9,975 bases of DNA, taken from contig DAOWKX010000072.1 of assembly GCA_030639705.1 (NCBI GenBank), positions 1-9,975 of the forward strand, in the 5' to 3' direction. Made by a program: the position numbers and the translations under genes. Position 1 is the stretch's first letter, and the number at the start of each line of letters is the position of its first letter. Origin of the DNA: Candidatus Aminicenantota bacterium. Lineage in GTDB: Bacteria; Acidobacteriota; Aminicenantia; UBA2199. Under the pieces are notes generated by a model. That model ran no database searches. It was given only the letters and a program-made list of their open reading frames with translations, and was not told where the DNA came from. Of the stretch, positions 1 through 6,296 are shown in pieces.

Positions 1-804
1 ACCGATGCTCTTGATTCACTGGGAAACACCACCGCTGCCACAGGAAAAGGATTTGCCATTGGTTCCGCAGCATTGACAGCCCTGGCGCTATTGGCTGCTT
101 ATATAGAAGAAGTCAAAGCCGGAATGAAACATATTATTGACAAAGGCCAGGAAGTGGTTCTGGGAGTGGGAAAAGTATTTTCTAACTATGAACAGGTGAA
201 TAATATTACCATTGAGAGTTTCATGGAATTATTCAAAGTCAATCTGATGAACCCGAAAGTAATTGTCGGTATTTTCATCGGTTCCATGATGTCTTTTTTA
301 TTTTCAGGTTTAACCATGAAAGCAGTGGGTAGGACTGCTTCAAAAATGGTTGATGAGGTCAGAAGACAGTTCAGAGAAATAAAAGGTATTCTGGAGGGAA
401 AAACCAAACCCGATTATGCCTCCTGTGTTCAGATATCCATTCAGGGTGCTCAAAGAGAGATGATTTTACCCTCCTCGCTGGCTATTTTTATTCCGATTAC
501 CACCGGAATCATTTTGGGTGTAGCCGGTGTGATGGGGTTACTTATCGGTGCCTTGGGCTCTGGTTTCGTACTGGCCATTTTTATGGCCAATGCAGGAGGG
601 TCCTGGGATAATGCCAAGAAATATATAGAACAGGGAAATCTGGGGGGTAAGGGTTCACCGGCTCATAAAGCAGGTGTGGTAGGCGATACAGTTGGAGATC
701 CCCTGAAAGACACGTCCGGACCTTCATTGAATATTCTGATAAAATTGATGAGCATGATATCTATTGTCGTAGCCGGTTTGATTGTTGGTTATTCCATATT
801 ATAA
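1..804 (+). CDS. hppA: Membrane-bound pyrophosphatase, C-terminal part (5' end outside window)
   Basis: Frame 1 is open from the first base, so the 267 visible codons are the C-terminal part of a larger gene (family members are about 650-800 aa). The enzyme hydrolyses pyrophosphate and uses the energy to pump H+ or Na+ across the cytoplasmic membrane. Family motifs seen are GNTTAATGKGFAIGSAAL near the start, GGSWDNAKKYIE, and GDTVGDPLKDTSGPSLNILI near the end, with several hydrophobic segments between. In GNTTA-A-T-G-K the Ala and Gly sit at the two positions that are Lys and Thr in K+-independent enzymes, so this is the K+-dependent type (family knowledge). The residues that separate Na+ from H+ pumps lie upstream and are not visible. 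It ends 100 nt before purC. That gap holds a 10-bp palindrome GCTTTAAAGC (868-877) and no clear terminator. Confidence 0.97.
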   Translation, partial: TDALDSLGNTTAATGKGFAIGSAALTALALLAAYIEEVKAGMKHIIDKGQEVVLGVGKVFSNYEQVNNITIESFMELFKVNLMNPKVIVGIFIGSMMSFLFSGLTMKAVGRTASKMVDEVRRQFREIKGILEGKTKPDYASCVQISIQGAQREMILPSSLAIFIPITTGIILGVAGVMGLLIGALGSGFVLAIFMANAGGSWDNAKKYIEQGNLGGKGSPAHKAGVVGDTVGDPLKDTSGPSLNILIKLMSMISIVVAGLIVGYSIL

Positions 805-904
805 TTTTACTAAAAGGTGATAAATTTAGAAAAAATTGGATTGAAATGTTGGGGAAAGCGTTGTCATGCTTTAAAGCAAAATAAATGCTGGATTGAGGTG
901 TTAT

Positions 905-1789
905 ATGAATACGGGAAAACATCATATTGAAATCCCATTGAATTTATTCAAGAGAGGCAAAGTCAGGGATGTATTTGAAACCGATGGATGTTTGTTAATT
1001 GTTTCATCCGATCGAATTTCAGCTTTTGATTATGTTTTACCGTCAATCATTCCTGATAAAGGTAAGGTCTTAAATCAAATATCTGTTTTTTGGTTTCGCT
1101 ATACCCAGGATTATATTCCCAATCATATTATATGTGATGAGCCGGAAAAATTGGAAGAATTCAAGCAATATAAACAACAGATCGCCGGAAGGTCGGTGTT
1201 AACCAAAAAATTAAAACCATTTCCCATTGAGGCAATTGTCAGAGCCTATATCGTGGGATCAGGATGGGCGTCTTATCAGAAAAGTGGGGAAATATCCGGG
1301 GTGAGAATTCCTTCCGGACTGCATTTTGCTGATCCGTTAGCGGAGCCAATTTTTACTCCCACCACCAAGGCTGATATTGGCCATGATGAAAACATCACAT
1401 TCGAGGACATGAAAAAGCTCATCGGAGATGAAACAGCGAAAAAGATCAAGAATCTATCCCTTGAACTTTTTACCAAGGTCAGTCATCGTGCCCGTGAAAA
1501 AGGCATAATTATCGCTGATACAAAATTTGAATTCGGCCAGGATGACAAGGGACAAATCATTTTGATAGATGAAATATTTACCCCGGACTCTTCCCGTTTC
1601 TGGAAGCTGGAAGACTATTCTCCCGGTAAAGAACCTCCTGCCTATGATAAGCAGTTTGTGAGGAATTATCTGATCAATTCCAAATGGGACCGAAAGTCAG
1701 CTCCTCCTTATCTTCCTCAGGATATCATCATGAAAACCAGAGAAAAATACCTGGAAATATTTAAGATTCTAACCGGAAAAAGTTTATGA
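905..1789 (+). CDS. purC: Phosphoribosylaminoimidazole-succinocarboxamide synthase (SAICAR synthetase)
   Basis: This cytoplasmic purine-biosynthesis enzyme makes SAICAR from CAIR, L-aspartate and ATP. Family motifs run in order: GKVRD (residues 18-22), SSDRISAFD (34-42), GKVLNQISVFWF, PIEAIVRAYIVGSGW, FTPTTKA followed by GHDENITFE, DTKFEFG, and LIDEIFTPDSSRFW near the C-terminus. At 294 aa it matches the longer (yeast Ade1-like) form rather than the roughly 237-aa E. coli form. The frame is open from a TTG at 893, but the ATG at 905 is preferred because GAGGTG (896-901) lies just upstream as ribosome binding site and the protein then begins just before the conserved N-terminus. The stop overlaps the next start as ATGA, indicating translational coupling with the cvpA-like gene. 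No riboswitch or PUR-box was recognised upstream. Confidence 0.97.
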   Translation: MNTGKHHIEIPLNLFKRGKVRDVFETDGCLLIVSSDRISAFDYVLPSIIPDKGKVLNQISVFWFRYTQDYIPNHIICDEPEKLEEFKQYKQQIAGRSVLTKKLKPFPIEAIVRAYIVGSGWASYQKSGEISGVRIPSGLHFADPLAEPIFTPTTKADIGHDENITFEDMKKLIGDETAKKIKNLSLELFTKVSHRAREKGIIIADTKFEFGQDDKGQIILIDEIFTPDSSRFWKLEDYSPGKEPPAYDKQFVRNYLINSKWDRKSAPPYLPQDIIMKTREKYLEIFKILTGKSL

Positions 1790-2331
1790 ACCTTGATCTG
1801 AACATCCTTGATTTTGCCTTTCTGATTATTATGGTGCTGTCTGTTTTTTTTGGGATATGGAAGGGATTAATCCGTGAACTTTTTTCACTGGCTTTCTTTA
1901 TCATAGCTGTGGTACTCTCATTTTTATATTATTTTGAAGCCGGTAACATGTTTTTAAAACAGATTAAGAGCAGAGATGTTGCAAATTTTGTCGGATTTTT
2001 GTTGATTTTTGTTTCGATTGTAATCGTTGGCTCACTGGTAACCTATTTTATTAAAAGAGTTTTTATTATCGGGCCTTTAAAATCCATTGATCGAATTTTA
2101 GGCGGGGTGTTTGGATTACTCCGGGGAATTTTAATTTCTGCTATACTTGTTTTTGGACTCATTTCTTTTCCAATTGATGAGAAACTGGTTTTAGAATCAA
2201 AATTGTCTCCGGTTGTAATCAAAACCATCAATGTTTTTTTTAATTTATTGCCGGAAAAATTTAAACAGAAGCTTAAATTATTCAAAGAAAATGACAGACA
2301 AAAAAATAATCGAACTGGCCGAAAAGTTTGA
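1786..2331 (+). CDS. CvpA family (colicin V production-like) membrane protein
   Basis: The 181-aa protein has the usual CvpA layout. The N-terminus LNILDFAFLIIMVLSVFFG is followed by a short loop GIWKGLIREL and three further hydrophobic segments, about four in all at residues 8-25, 32-48, 64-88 and 105-127. The segment LKSIDRILGGVFGLLRGILI matches the conserved D-R-x-L-G-G-x-F-G-x-x-R-G motif of the family. The C-terminal tail is basic and cytoplasmic-looking. CvpA proteins are inner-membrane proteins linked to envelope stress tolerance and, in E. coli, to colicin V production; the molecular function is not settled. The start codon overlaps the purC stop by 4 nt and no strong Shine-Dalgarno is present, so translation is probably coupled to purC. 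In proteobacteria cvpA often sits beside a purine gene (purF), which fits this neighbourhood. Confidence 0.88.
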   Translation: MNLDLNILDFAFLIIMVLSVFFGIWKGLIRELFSLAFFIIAVVLSFLYYFEAGNMFLKQIKSRDVANFVGFLLIFVSIVIVGSLVTYFIKRVFIIGPLKSIDRILGGVFGLLRGILISAILVFGLISFPIDEKLVLESKLSPVVIKTINVFFNLLPEKFKQKLKLFKENDRQKNNRTGRKV

Positions 2332-2563
2332 AGGTTTGACCATAAAAAAGGAGATGAGGCTCTTAGCTTACAAAGCATCCCATTCGAAACTCTATTTCAA
2401 AGAAGTCATGAATGAGTTTGAAAAAACTTTGTTGCAGGCCATTCTTGAAAAATACGATTACAACCTAAGTAAAATGTCACTGGATATAAAATTGCATCGC
2501 AATACCATTGCAGCCAAAATGAAAAAATTGAGCATTAAAGAGAAGAAGAAGGCAAAATCGTGA
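2291..2563 (+). CDS. Small Fis-type helix-turn-helix DNA-binding protein
   Basis: The 90-aa protein resembles the Fis family in length (E. coli Fis has 98 aa) and in its C-terminal half. Residues 35-52, around EVMNEFEKTLLQAILEKY, match the Fis long helix. Residues 58-80 (NLSKMSLDIKLHRNTIAAKMKK) match the recognition region usually written GNQ-x-x-A-A-x-x-L-G-I-x-R-x-T-L-x-x-K-L-K. The usual Gly-Asn-Gln is Tyr-Asn-Leu here and Ala-Ala is replaced, so it is a divergent member. The frame is open further upstream inside cvpA (ATG at 2231), but the ATG at 2291 gives the family length. That start overlaps cvpA by 41 nt and has only a weak purine-rich ribosome site, suggesting coupling. A role as nucleoid-associated or local transcription regulator is inferred from the family; targets are unknown. 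Confidence 0.8.
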   Translation: MTDKKIIELAEKFEGLTIKKEMRLLAYKASHSKLYFKEVMNEFEKTLLQAILEKYDYNLSKMSLDIKLHRNTIAAKMKKLSIKEKKKAKS

Positions 2564-2572
2564 ATTTAAATC

Positions 2573-2600
2573 TTGACACCGAACCATTTTTTTGTATAAT
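2573..2600 (+). promoter_or_regulatory. Sigma-70 promoter for the tRNA-Gln/tRNA-Glu unit
   Basis: A perfect -35 TTGACA (2573-2578) and a perfect -10 TATAAT (2595-2600) are separated by 16 bp. Transcription would start near 2607, a few bases before tRNA-Gln. It begins 10 nt after the stop codon of the Fis-type gene, so the tRNAs can be transcribed independently of the upstream operon. Confidence 0.88.
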
Positions 2601-2612
2601 TAACAATTGAGC

Positions 2613-2687
2613 TGGGAAGTCGTCTAATTGGCAGGACATATGACTCTGGATCATAGAATTGGGGTTCGAGTCCCTGCTTCCCAGCCA
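2613..2687 (+). tRNA. tRNA-Gln (anticodon CTG)
   Basis: A full cloverleaf can be drawn. The acceptor stem TGGGAAG pairs with CTTCCCA, followed by discriminator G and an encoded CCA (2685-2687). The D arm is GTCT/GGAC with one G-T pair. The anticodon stem TATGA/TCATA (2639-2643/2651-2655) carries loop CTCTGGA with anticodon CTG at 2646-2648, reading CAG. The T arm TGGGG/CCCTG surrounds TTCGAGT and contains two wobble pairs. A run of seven T residues follows directly (2688-2694). Confidence 0.96.
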
Positions 2688-2703
2688 TTTTTTTATATGG
2701 CCT

Positions 2704-2775
2704 GGCGCTATCGTCTAGGGGTTAGGACGGGTGATTCTCAGTCATCAAACCGGGGTTCGATTCCCCGTAGCGCTG
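2704..2775 (+). tRNA. tRNA-Glu (anticodon CTC)
   Basis: The acceptor GGCGCTA pairs with TAGCGCT, with a G-T pair at the first position, then discriminator G. The D arm is GTCT/GGAC. The anticodon stem GGTGA/TCATC carries loop TTCTCAG with anticodon CTC, reading GAG. The T arm CGGGG/CCCCG surrounds TTCGATT. Unlike the neighbouring tRNA-Gln, CCA is not encoded (CAC follows the discriminator), so it must be added by CCA-adding enzyme. It lies 16 nt after tRNA-Gln and probably shares its promoter. Confidence 0.95.
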
Positions 2776-2798
2776 CACTGTACCGTACGGTACAGTGC
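2775..2798 (+). repeat. Perfect 24-bp palindrome abutting tRNA-Glu
   Basis: Arms GCACTGTACC and GGTACAGTGC flank a central GTAC that is itself palindromic, giving a 10-bp stem with a four-base loop in RNA. The first base is the tRNA-Glu discriminator. The 7-mer GCGCTGC occurs at both edges (2770-2776, within the tRNA 3' end, and 2797-2803). No T run follows, so it is not a standard intrinsic terminator. It could help 3' processing or termination, or be a protein binding site or a small insertion. Confidence 0.75.
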
Positions 2799-2851
2799 GC
2801 TGCCATGTACCAGGGAAATCGGTATAATAATGTCAAGAAGTCAAGCACCGC

Positions 2852-2873
2852 CACCCTTGTTTCACCCTTGTTT
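2852..2873 (+). repeat. 11-bp tandem duplication
   Basis: CACCCTTGTTT occurs twice in direct succession (2852-2862 and 2863-2873). It sits in the roughly 210-nt gene-free gap between tRNA-Glu and the 3' end of the minus-strand lipoprotein gene. Nothing else recognisable was found in that gap. A recent slippage duplication is the simplest reading. Confidence 0.7.
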
Positions 2874-3010
2874 AGTGACAGAATGTTCCAATGGATATAT
2901 TTTAGAATCGCATTCATGCACTGAGATAGAATCCTTCCCCTTCAAATGCTGGAAAGAAAATAACCTCGACTCCGCTGGAAATCTTTAGTTACAAATTTTT
3001 GTTTGCTTTT

Positions 3011-3439
3011 TTATTGAAGGTTGGTTGTTTTTATCCCGGTAAAAGTCATGCTGTATGTGTCATTATAAGTACTATTCCAGTATTCTATCCAGGTCGCATT
3101 GCCGGTCATACTGTTCGGATTGGCCTCAGAAGAAGTACCCGTAAAGGTTATAACATTATGATATGGAACATTATAAAAATCAAGGTTGATGGTCAGGGTA
3201 AAACCGATTTTGGTCCAGGTCCCGAGTGTTAGTGATGGATTAAACAGCAACCATCCGCTGACCGTACCAGTAGTTTCAGATCCTGCAAAAGTTAATGTCT
3301 CAGTCCAGGTCCCCCAGTCTCCTGTGATTGTCAACATCCATACTCCAACCGGATTCCAGATAAATTCTGCGGTTTTACAGCTTGAAAAAAACATGAATAA
3401 AACCATGATGACCGCCACCAATAGAATGGATTTTTTCAT
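3011..3439 (-). CDS. Small exported lipoprotein of unknown function
   Basis: The 142-aa product begins MKKSILLVAVIMVLFMFFSSC, a lipoprotein signal peptide with probable lipid-modified Cys21; the following Lys (not Asp) is compatible with outer-membrane sorting. The mature part is short, rich in Thr, Trp and Gly, and alternates in a beta-strand pattern. It has two similar segments, GDWGTWTETLTFAGS and LGTWTKIGFTLTI, and later FTGTSSEANPNSMTGNATW. This pattern recalls small beta-barrel or lipocalin-like folds, but no family was recognised. An AGAGAGGTGA ribosome site precedes the ATG, and an extended -10 promoter lies just upstream. It is alone on its strand, facing the tRNAs. No function is claimed. 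Confidence 0.85.
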   Translation of the reverse strand: MKKSILLVAVIMVLFMFFSSCKTAEFIWNPVGVWMLTITGDWGTWTETLTFAGSETTGTVSGWLLFNPSLTLGTWTKIGFTLTINLDFYNVPYHNVITFTGTSSEANPNSMTGNATWIEYWNSTYNDTYSMTFTGIKTTNLQ

Positions 3440-3456
3440 AAGTCACCTCTCTTTGA

Positions 3457-3465
3457 ATTATACCA
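3457..3465 (-). promoter_or_regulatory. Extended -10 promoter of the lipoprotein gene
   Basis: On the minus strand the sequence reads TGGTATAAT, a perfect -10 hexamer with the extended TGN element. It lies 17 nt upstream of the ATG. No good -35 is found at the usual distance, which is normal for extended -10 promoters. The leader would be very short (about 11-14 nt) but still include AGAGAGGTGA. Confidence 0.55.
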
Positions 3466-3915
3466 TAAGTTAAATTATGAAGAAAAAGAAGTCAAATGAA
3501 AAATTTTCTTAATTTAGATCCATGCTATTTGCATCGGCAACTGATAAAGAAGTACCCTTATCAAAAGAACCTGAAAAATTCATATCAAATATTAATAAAA
3601 AACTGTCCGGATTGTTGACCAGAAAATTCAAAAAAGGGCCAGGTTTGGCTATATGATTCAATGAGTTGGATTCGTATAGCGTAGTTAAAAAACCGTCTAT
3701 AATTGAGCTGGATTAATTCTTGGAAGTAGTTTTTTCAGAGAGATGAAAGAGTGTGTAAATGGAGTAGAGTATATAGTTTTTTTCAATTTTCCATAGAAAT
3801 ACTTTGACTTGATTTTGTCCAAAATATTTTTTAGAGAATCTGGATCGATGTTGATTAATCCATTAATCGGTTGAAAATAAGCTAAATTCAATTATATTTA
3901 TTACAGGGATAAGAT
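3466..3915. other. Gene-poor intergenic stretch
   Basis: No recognisable gene lies in these roughly 450 nt. A 44-codon + strand frame (ATG at 3522, stop ending 3656) has a Lys-rich, protein-like composition ending TRKFKKGPGLAI but no ribosome site. A 64-codon minus-strand frame (3697-3891) starts only with TTG and also lacks one. Either could be a remnant of a decayed gene or chance. The right end carries the probable promoter of the RsbRD-like gene. Confidence 0.5.
3871..3898 (+). promoter_or_regulatory. Probable sigma-70 promoter of the RsbRD-like gene
   Basis: TTGAAA (3871-3876) and TATATT (3893-3898) each match five of six consensus bases and are 16 bp apart. The predicted start, about 3905, would leave a leader of roughly 11 nt containing the AGGG ribosome site (3905-3908), which is short but possible. 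Confidence 0.38.
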
Positions 3916-4494
3916 ATGCAAATCGGTAATAAATTTCTTGAGGCCATAGGCAGCCACTCGTTGGATCTGGGGATGAAATGGGCGAGAGGAATGATCAATT
4001 CTGAATATACCATAACCTATAAACATTTTTCAGAAGAAGAATTGACAAAACGGGGGAAAGATGATTTTGATAATCTGGTGAGATGGATGGAACAGGACAT
4101 TGATATAAAAGAAATCGGAAAAATTTACCTGAAAGTCGGGAAGGCAAGATATAATGAAAAATTCCCTCTGAGTGAAATAATTTTTGCCATTCACTATTCA
4201 AAAAAGATTCTCTGGGAACACGTGGTATCATCCGGTTTTGTTTCCAGCACCCTGGGATTTTATCAGGCCACCCAGATGATGATGAAGATAAATAATTTTT
4301 ATGATGCTGCCTGTATTTATCTTATTCGTGGTTATTCCGAAGCATTGTTTATAAAATTATCCAGAGATAATCGAATCGATTATTCAGCCATAAAGGATCT
4401 TTTTCCCGAGGGTTCATTTTTTGGCGATTTAGACTCAAAAGACCAGTCGGAAAATTCCTGGCTTTCCAGCTGGAACCTCTTCAAAACCAAATAA
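3916..4494 (+). CDS. Stand-alone RsbRD N-terminal-like sensor domain protein
   Basis: The 192-aa soluble, mostly helical protein resembles the N-terminal domain of RsbRD-type co-antagonists and of some histidine kinases (PF14361-like). Typical features are FSEEELTKRGKDDFDNLVRWM, then IGKIYLKVGKARYNEKFPLSEIIFAIHYSKKILWEHV (about residues 34-104). In the known family this domain has a globin-like fold and is joined to a STAS, kinase or other output domain. Here no output domain is present and the C-terminal 90 residues are unfamiliar helices ending in an acidic, Ser-rich tail. AGGG at 3905-3908 serves as ribosome site. The gene appears to be a single transcription unit. A sensory or partner-binding role is inferred; ligand and partner are unknown. 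Confidence 0.62.
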   Translation: MQIGNKFLEAIGSHSLDLGMKWARGMINSEYTITYKHFSEEELTKRGKDDFDNLVRWMEQDIDIKEIGKIYLKVGKARYNEKFPLSEIIFAIHYSKKILWEHVVSSGFVSSTLGFYQATQMMMKINNFYDAACIYLIRGYSEALFIKLSRDNRIDYSAIKDLFPEGSFFGDLDSKDQSENSWLSSWNLFKTK

Positions 4495-4503
4495 ATATTT
4501 AAG

Positions 4504-4520
4504 AAAATATTCAATATTTT
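4504..4520 (+). terminator. AT-rich inverted repeat after the RsbRD-like gene
   Basis: AAAATATT (4504-4511) and AATATTTT (4513-4520) form a near-continuous palindrome 10 nt after the stop codon. The transcript would end in a weak A-U hairpin with U residues in its 3' arm. The stem contains no G-C pair, so termination would be weak at best. Confidence 0.25.
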
Positions 4521-4615
4521 AATTAATACCGAGATGATTTCAATTTCTTTTATTTAATGAAATATCATTATGGATTTCAGTTTGAATGTGAAGTAAAATA
4601 AATCAGGAGGTTTCT

Positions 4616-6205
4616 ATGAAAAAATTATGGTTTTTGTTATTTTTACCTGTTATGCTGTGTGCTGAGATTGGAAAACCCACATCATCATATCCTCTGGATA
4701 TTGAGCAACCTTTTGGAATGACCCTGGATAATGATGTGTTATTGATATCAGATCGGGCATCCGGCCATTTGTATCATTTTTCTATTAAAGACAAAAAATT
4801 GATCAAGCATATACCGTTACCCTGTGCCCATCCCTGGGGAATCAGCAAAGATAAAAACGGAATATGGATCAGTGATCGGGAAAACAACCGTATCATTCAC
4901 TATCATTCAAAAAAGAAAATAGTGGATATGGTTCTTCAGGAAGTGGAAACCGATGCATCAGGATTGGCCTGGGATGGAGAATGCCTGTGGGCGACGTCAG
5001 GAAATAAATTTTTAAAACTGGATCCGACGGACGGAACCGAATTGCAGACCTTTGATGGACCCGGAAGAGATACCACAGCAATATTCTATGACGGTTCTTA
5101 TTTATGGCTTGCAGAACGGTATCAAGACAGAATTGTTTGTGCAACTCCCGAAGGTGTGATTTTTGGAGTTTTACCCTCACCCGGTCCTTACCCTTCGGGA
5201 ATCTGCCGGAAGGGAAATACATTATGGATACTTGATTTCCAAGAAAGGATTCTGTATGCTCAAGATATTTCCTTTCAGGCAAAACCGTTTTGCCTGGGGG
5301 AAATCCACCGGAGAAAAGTTCGGTTTACCCACAGCCTTCACAATCGTGGGCCATCCGGCGATGTGGATGCCAGATTATACATGTGTGTGGGTGAGAATGA
5401 CGCACATCAAAAAATATTAAAGCCCATATCGTTCTTTCCCGGTTCCATCACTTTTGTAAAGGATAATTGGGGCCAGAAATTTGGATTTTTGAAAGGGAAA
5501 ATAGCGCCATTGAAATCAATCCAGCAGGGGTATCAGCTGGAAGTTGAAACACGGGATTTAAATTATTTCATACTGCCTGACTGGGTGGAACCTCTGGATA
5601 AAATCCCTTCGGATATACGCAAAAACTATCTTGTTGATGGACATAAACTTAAATTGGATGATCCCTTCCTCAAACAACTCGTTATCAAAGTAGTCGGCGA
5701 TGAAACAAATCCTTTCTGGATCGCCTTTAAGATTCATCGGTATCTTCACCTTAATATGAAATACAAAATGACCGGGGGATGGAATGCCGCACCTACCATA
5801 TTGAAGCGTGGGAACGGATCATGTTCTGAATTTACTTTTGCATACCTGGCAATGGCCCGGATTGCCGGATTGCCTGCCCGTTATGAGGCGGGACTGGTTG
5901 TGCGTGGAGATGACGGCTCCATGGATCGGGTCTATCATCGCTGGATTCAGGTTTATATTCCTCCCTTTGGCTGGATTCCCGTTGATCCCAGCCGAGGTGT
6001 CCCTGCCACGGCAATGGAGGTGGCCACCAGTTTCGGTTCATTATCTCACCGATTTTTCATCACCACCCACTCTGGGGGAGACTCTCCCATCATGGGCTGG
6101 ACATACAATTATAATTCTTTTTACGAATTTTCCGGTCAGGCAGTAGTTGATATTAAAACCGAAGCCAAATGGTTTCCTCTTGAAATGAAAAAAAACCAAG
6201 ACTGA
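4616..6205 (+). CDS. Exported beta-propeller / transglutaminase-like protein
   Basis: The 529-aa product starts with a signal peptide (MKKLWFLLFLPVMLCA, likely cleaved before Glu). About residues 25-230 contain at least five NHL/SMP-30-like propeller repeats, recognisable as PFGMTLDNDVLLISDRASG, PWGISKDKNGIWISDRENN, ASGLAWDGECLWATSGN, a fourth with DGSYLWLAERYQDRI, and PSGICRKGNTLWILDFQ. A beta-rich linker follows, with DNWGQKFGFLKGKIAPLKS. The C-terminal transglutaminase-like core has the complete triad: Cys403 in NGSCSEF, His441 in VYHRW and Asp457 in PVDPS. Such cores are usually cysteine proteases or acyltransferases; the substrate here is unknown. AGGAGG (4605-4610), 5 nt before the ATG, is a strong ribosome site. 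It stands alone between the RsbRD-like gene and a converging membrane protein gene. Confidence 0.88.
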   Translation: MKKLWFLLFLPVMLCAEIGKPTSSYPLDIEQPFGMTLDNDVLLISDRASGHLYHFSIKDKKLIKHIPLPCAHPWGISKDKNGIWISDRENNRIIHYHSKKKIVDMVLQEVETDASGLAWDGECLWATSGNKFLKLDPTDGTELQTFDGPGRDTTAIFYDGSYLWLAERYQDRIVCATPEGVIFGVLPSPGPYPSGICRKGNTLWILDFQERILYAQDISFQAKPFCLGEIHRRKVRFTHSLHNRGPSGDVDARLYMCVGENDAHQKILKPISFFPGSITFVKDNWGQKFGFLKGKIAPLKSIQQGYQLEVETRDLNYFILPDWVEPLDKIPSDIRKNYLVDGHKLKLDDPFLKQLVIKVVGDETNPFWIAFKIHRYLHLNMKYKMTGGWNAAPTILKRGNGSCSEFTFAYLAMARIAGLPARYEAGLVVRGDDGSMDRVYHRWIQVYIPPFGWIPVDPSRGVPATAMEVATSFGSLSHRFFITTHSGGDSPIMGWTYNYNSFYEFSGQAVVDIKTEAKWFPLEMKKNQD

Positions 6206-6226
6206 TAATATTATAGACTATTGTTT

Positions 6227-6294
6227 CTTAATTCACCATCAAATTTTTCGCAGGCTGTAGTCGCTATCCCTTTTCACTTTACCCAAAAACGTTT
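6227..6294 (+). repeat. Dispersed 68-bp repeat, copy 1
   Basis: These 68 bases match 9874-9941 in the same orientation with a single difference (T at 6245, C at 9892). Copy 1 fills the gap between the transglutaminase gene and the converging DUF5668-like gene and stops 2 nt before the latter's stop codon. It ends in AAAACGTTTT. On the minus strand both copies encode KTFLGKVKRDSDYSLRKI followed by a stop, and the one mismatch is silent (AAA or AAG, Lys). It is neither a typical REP element nor a terminator. Confidence 0.9.
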
Positions 6295-6296
6295 TA

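Noticed and set aside
893..904. TTG at 893 as purC start
   Set aside because: The TTG overlaps the ribosome site GAGGTG of the ATG at 905 and would add residues not found in the family.
2688..2694. T7 run after tRNA-Gln as an intrinsic terminator
   Set aside because: No separate hairpin precedes it, and tRNA-Glu follows 9 nt later without its own promoter.
2628..2988. Two overlapping + strand reading frames of 98 and 85 codons
   Set aside because: They run through both tRNA genes and the palindrome, have no ribosome site and show no protein-like pattern.
3186..3473. + strand frame of 95 codons
   Set aside because: It is antisense to the lipoprotein gene, which has a signal peptide, lipobox, ribosome site and promoter.
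3697..3891. Minus-strand frame of 64 codons as a real gene
   Set aside because: It starts only with TTG, has no ribosome site and no recognised family; kept only as a possible remnant in the intergenic entry.
4616..4663. Lipobox in the propeller-transglutaminase signal peptide (VMLC)
   Set aside because: Leu at the position before Cys does not fit a lipobox, so a normal signal peptidase I site (LCA) is more likely.
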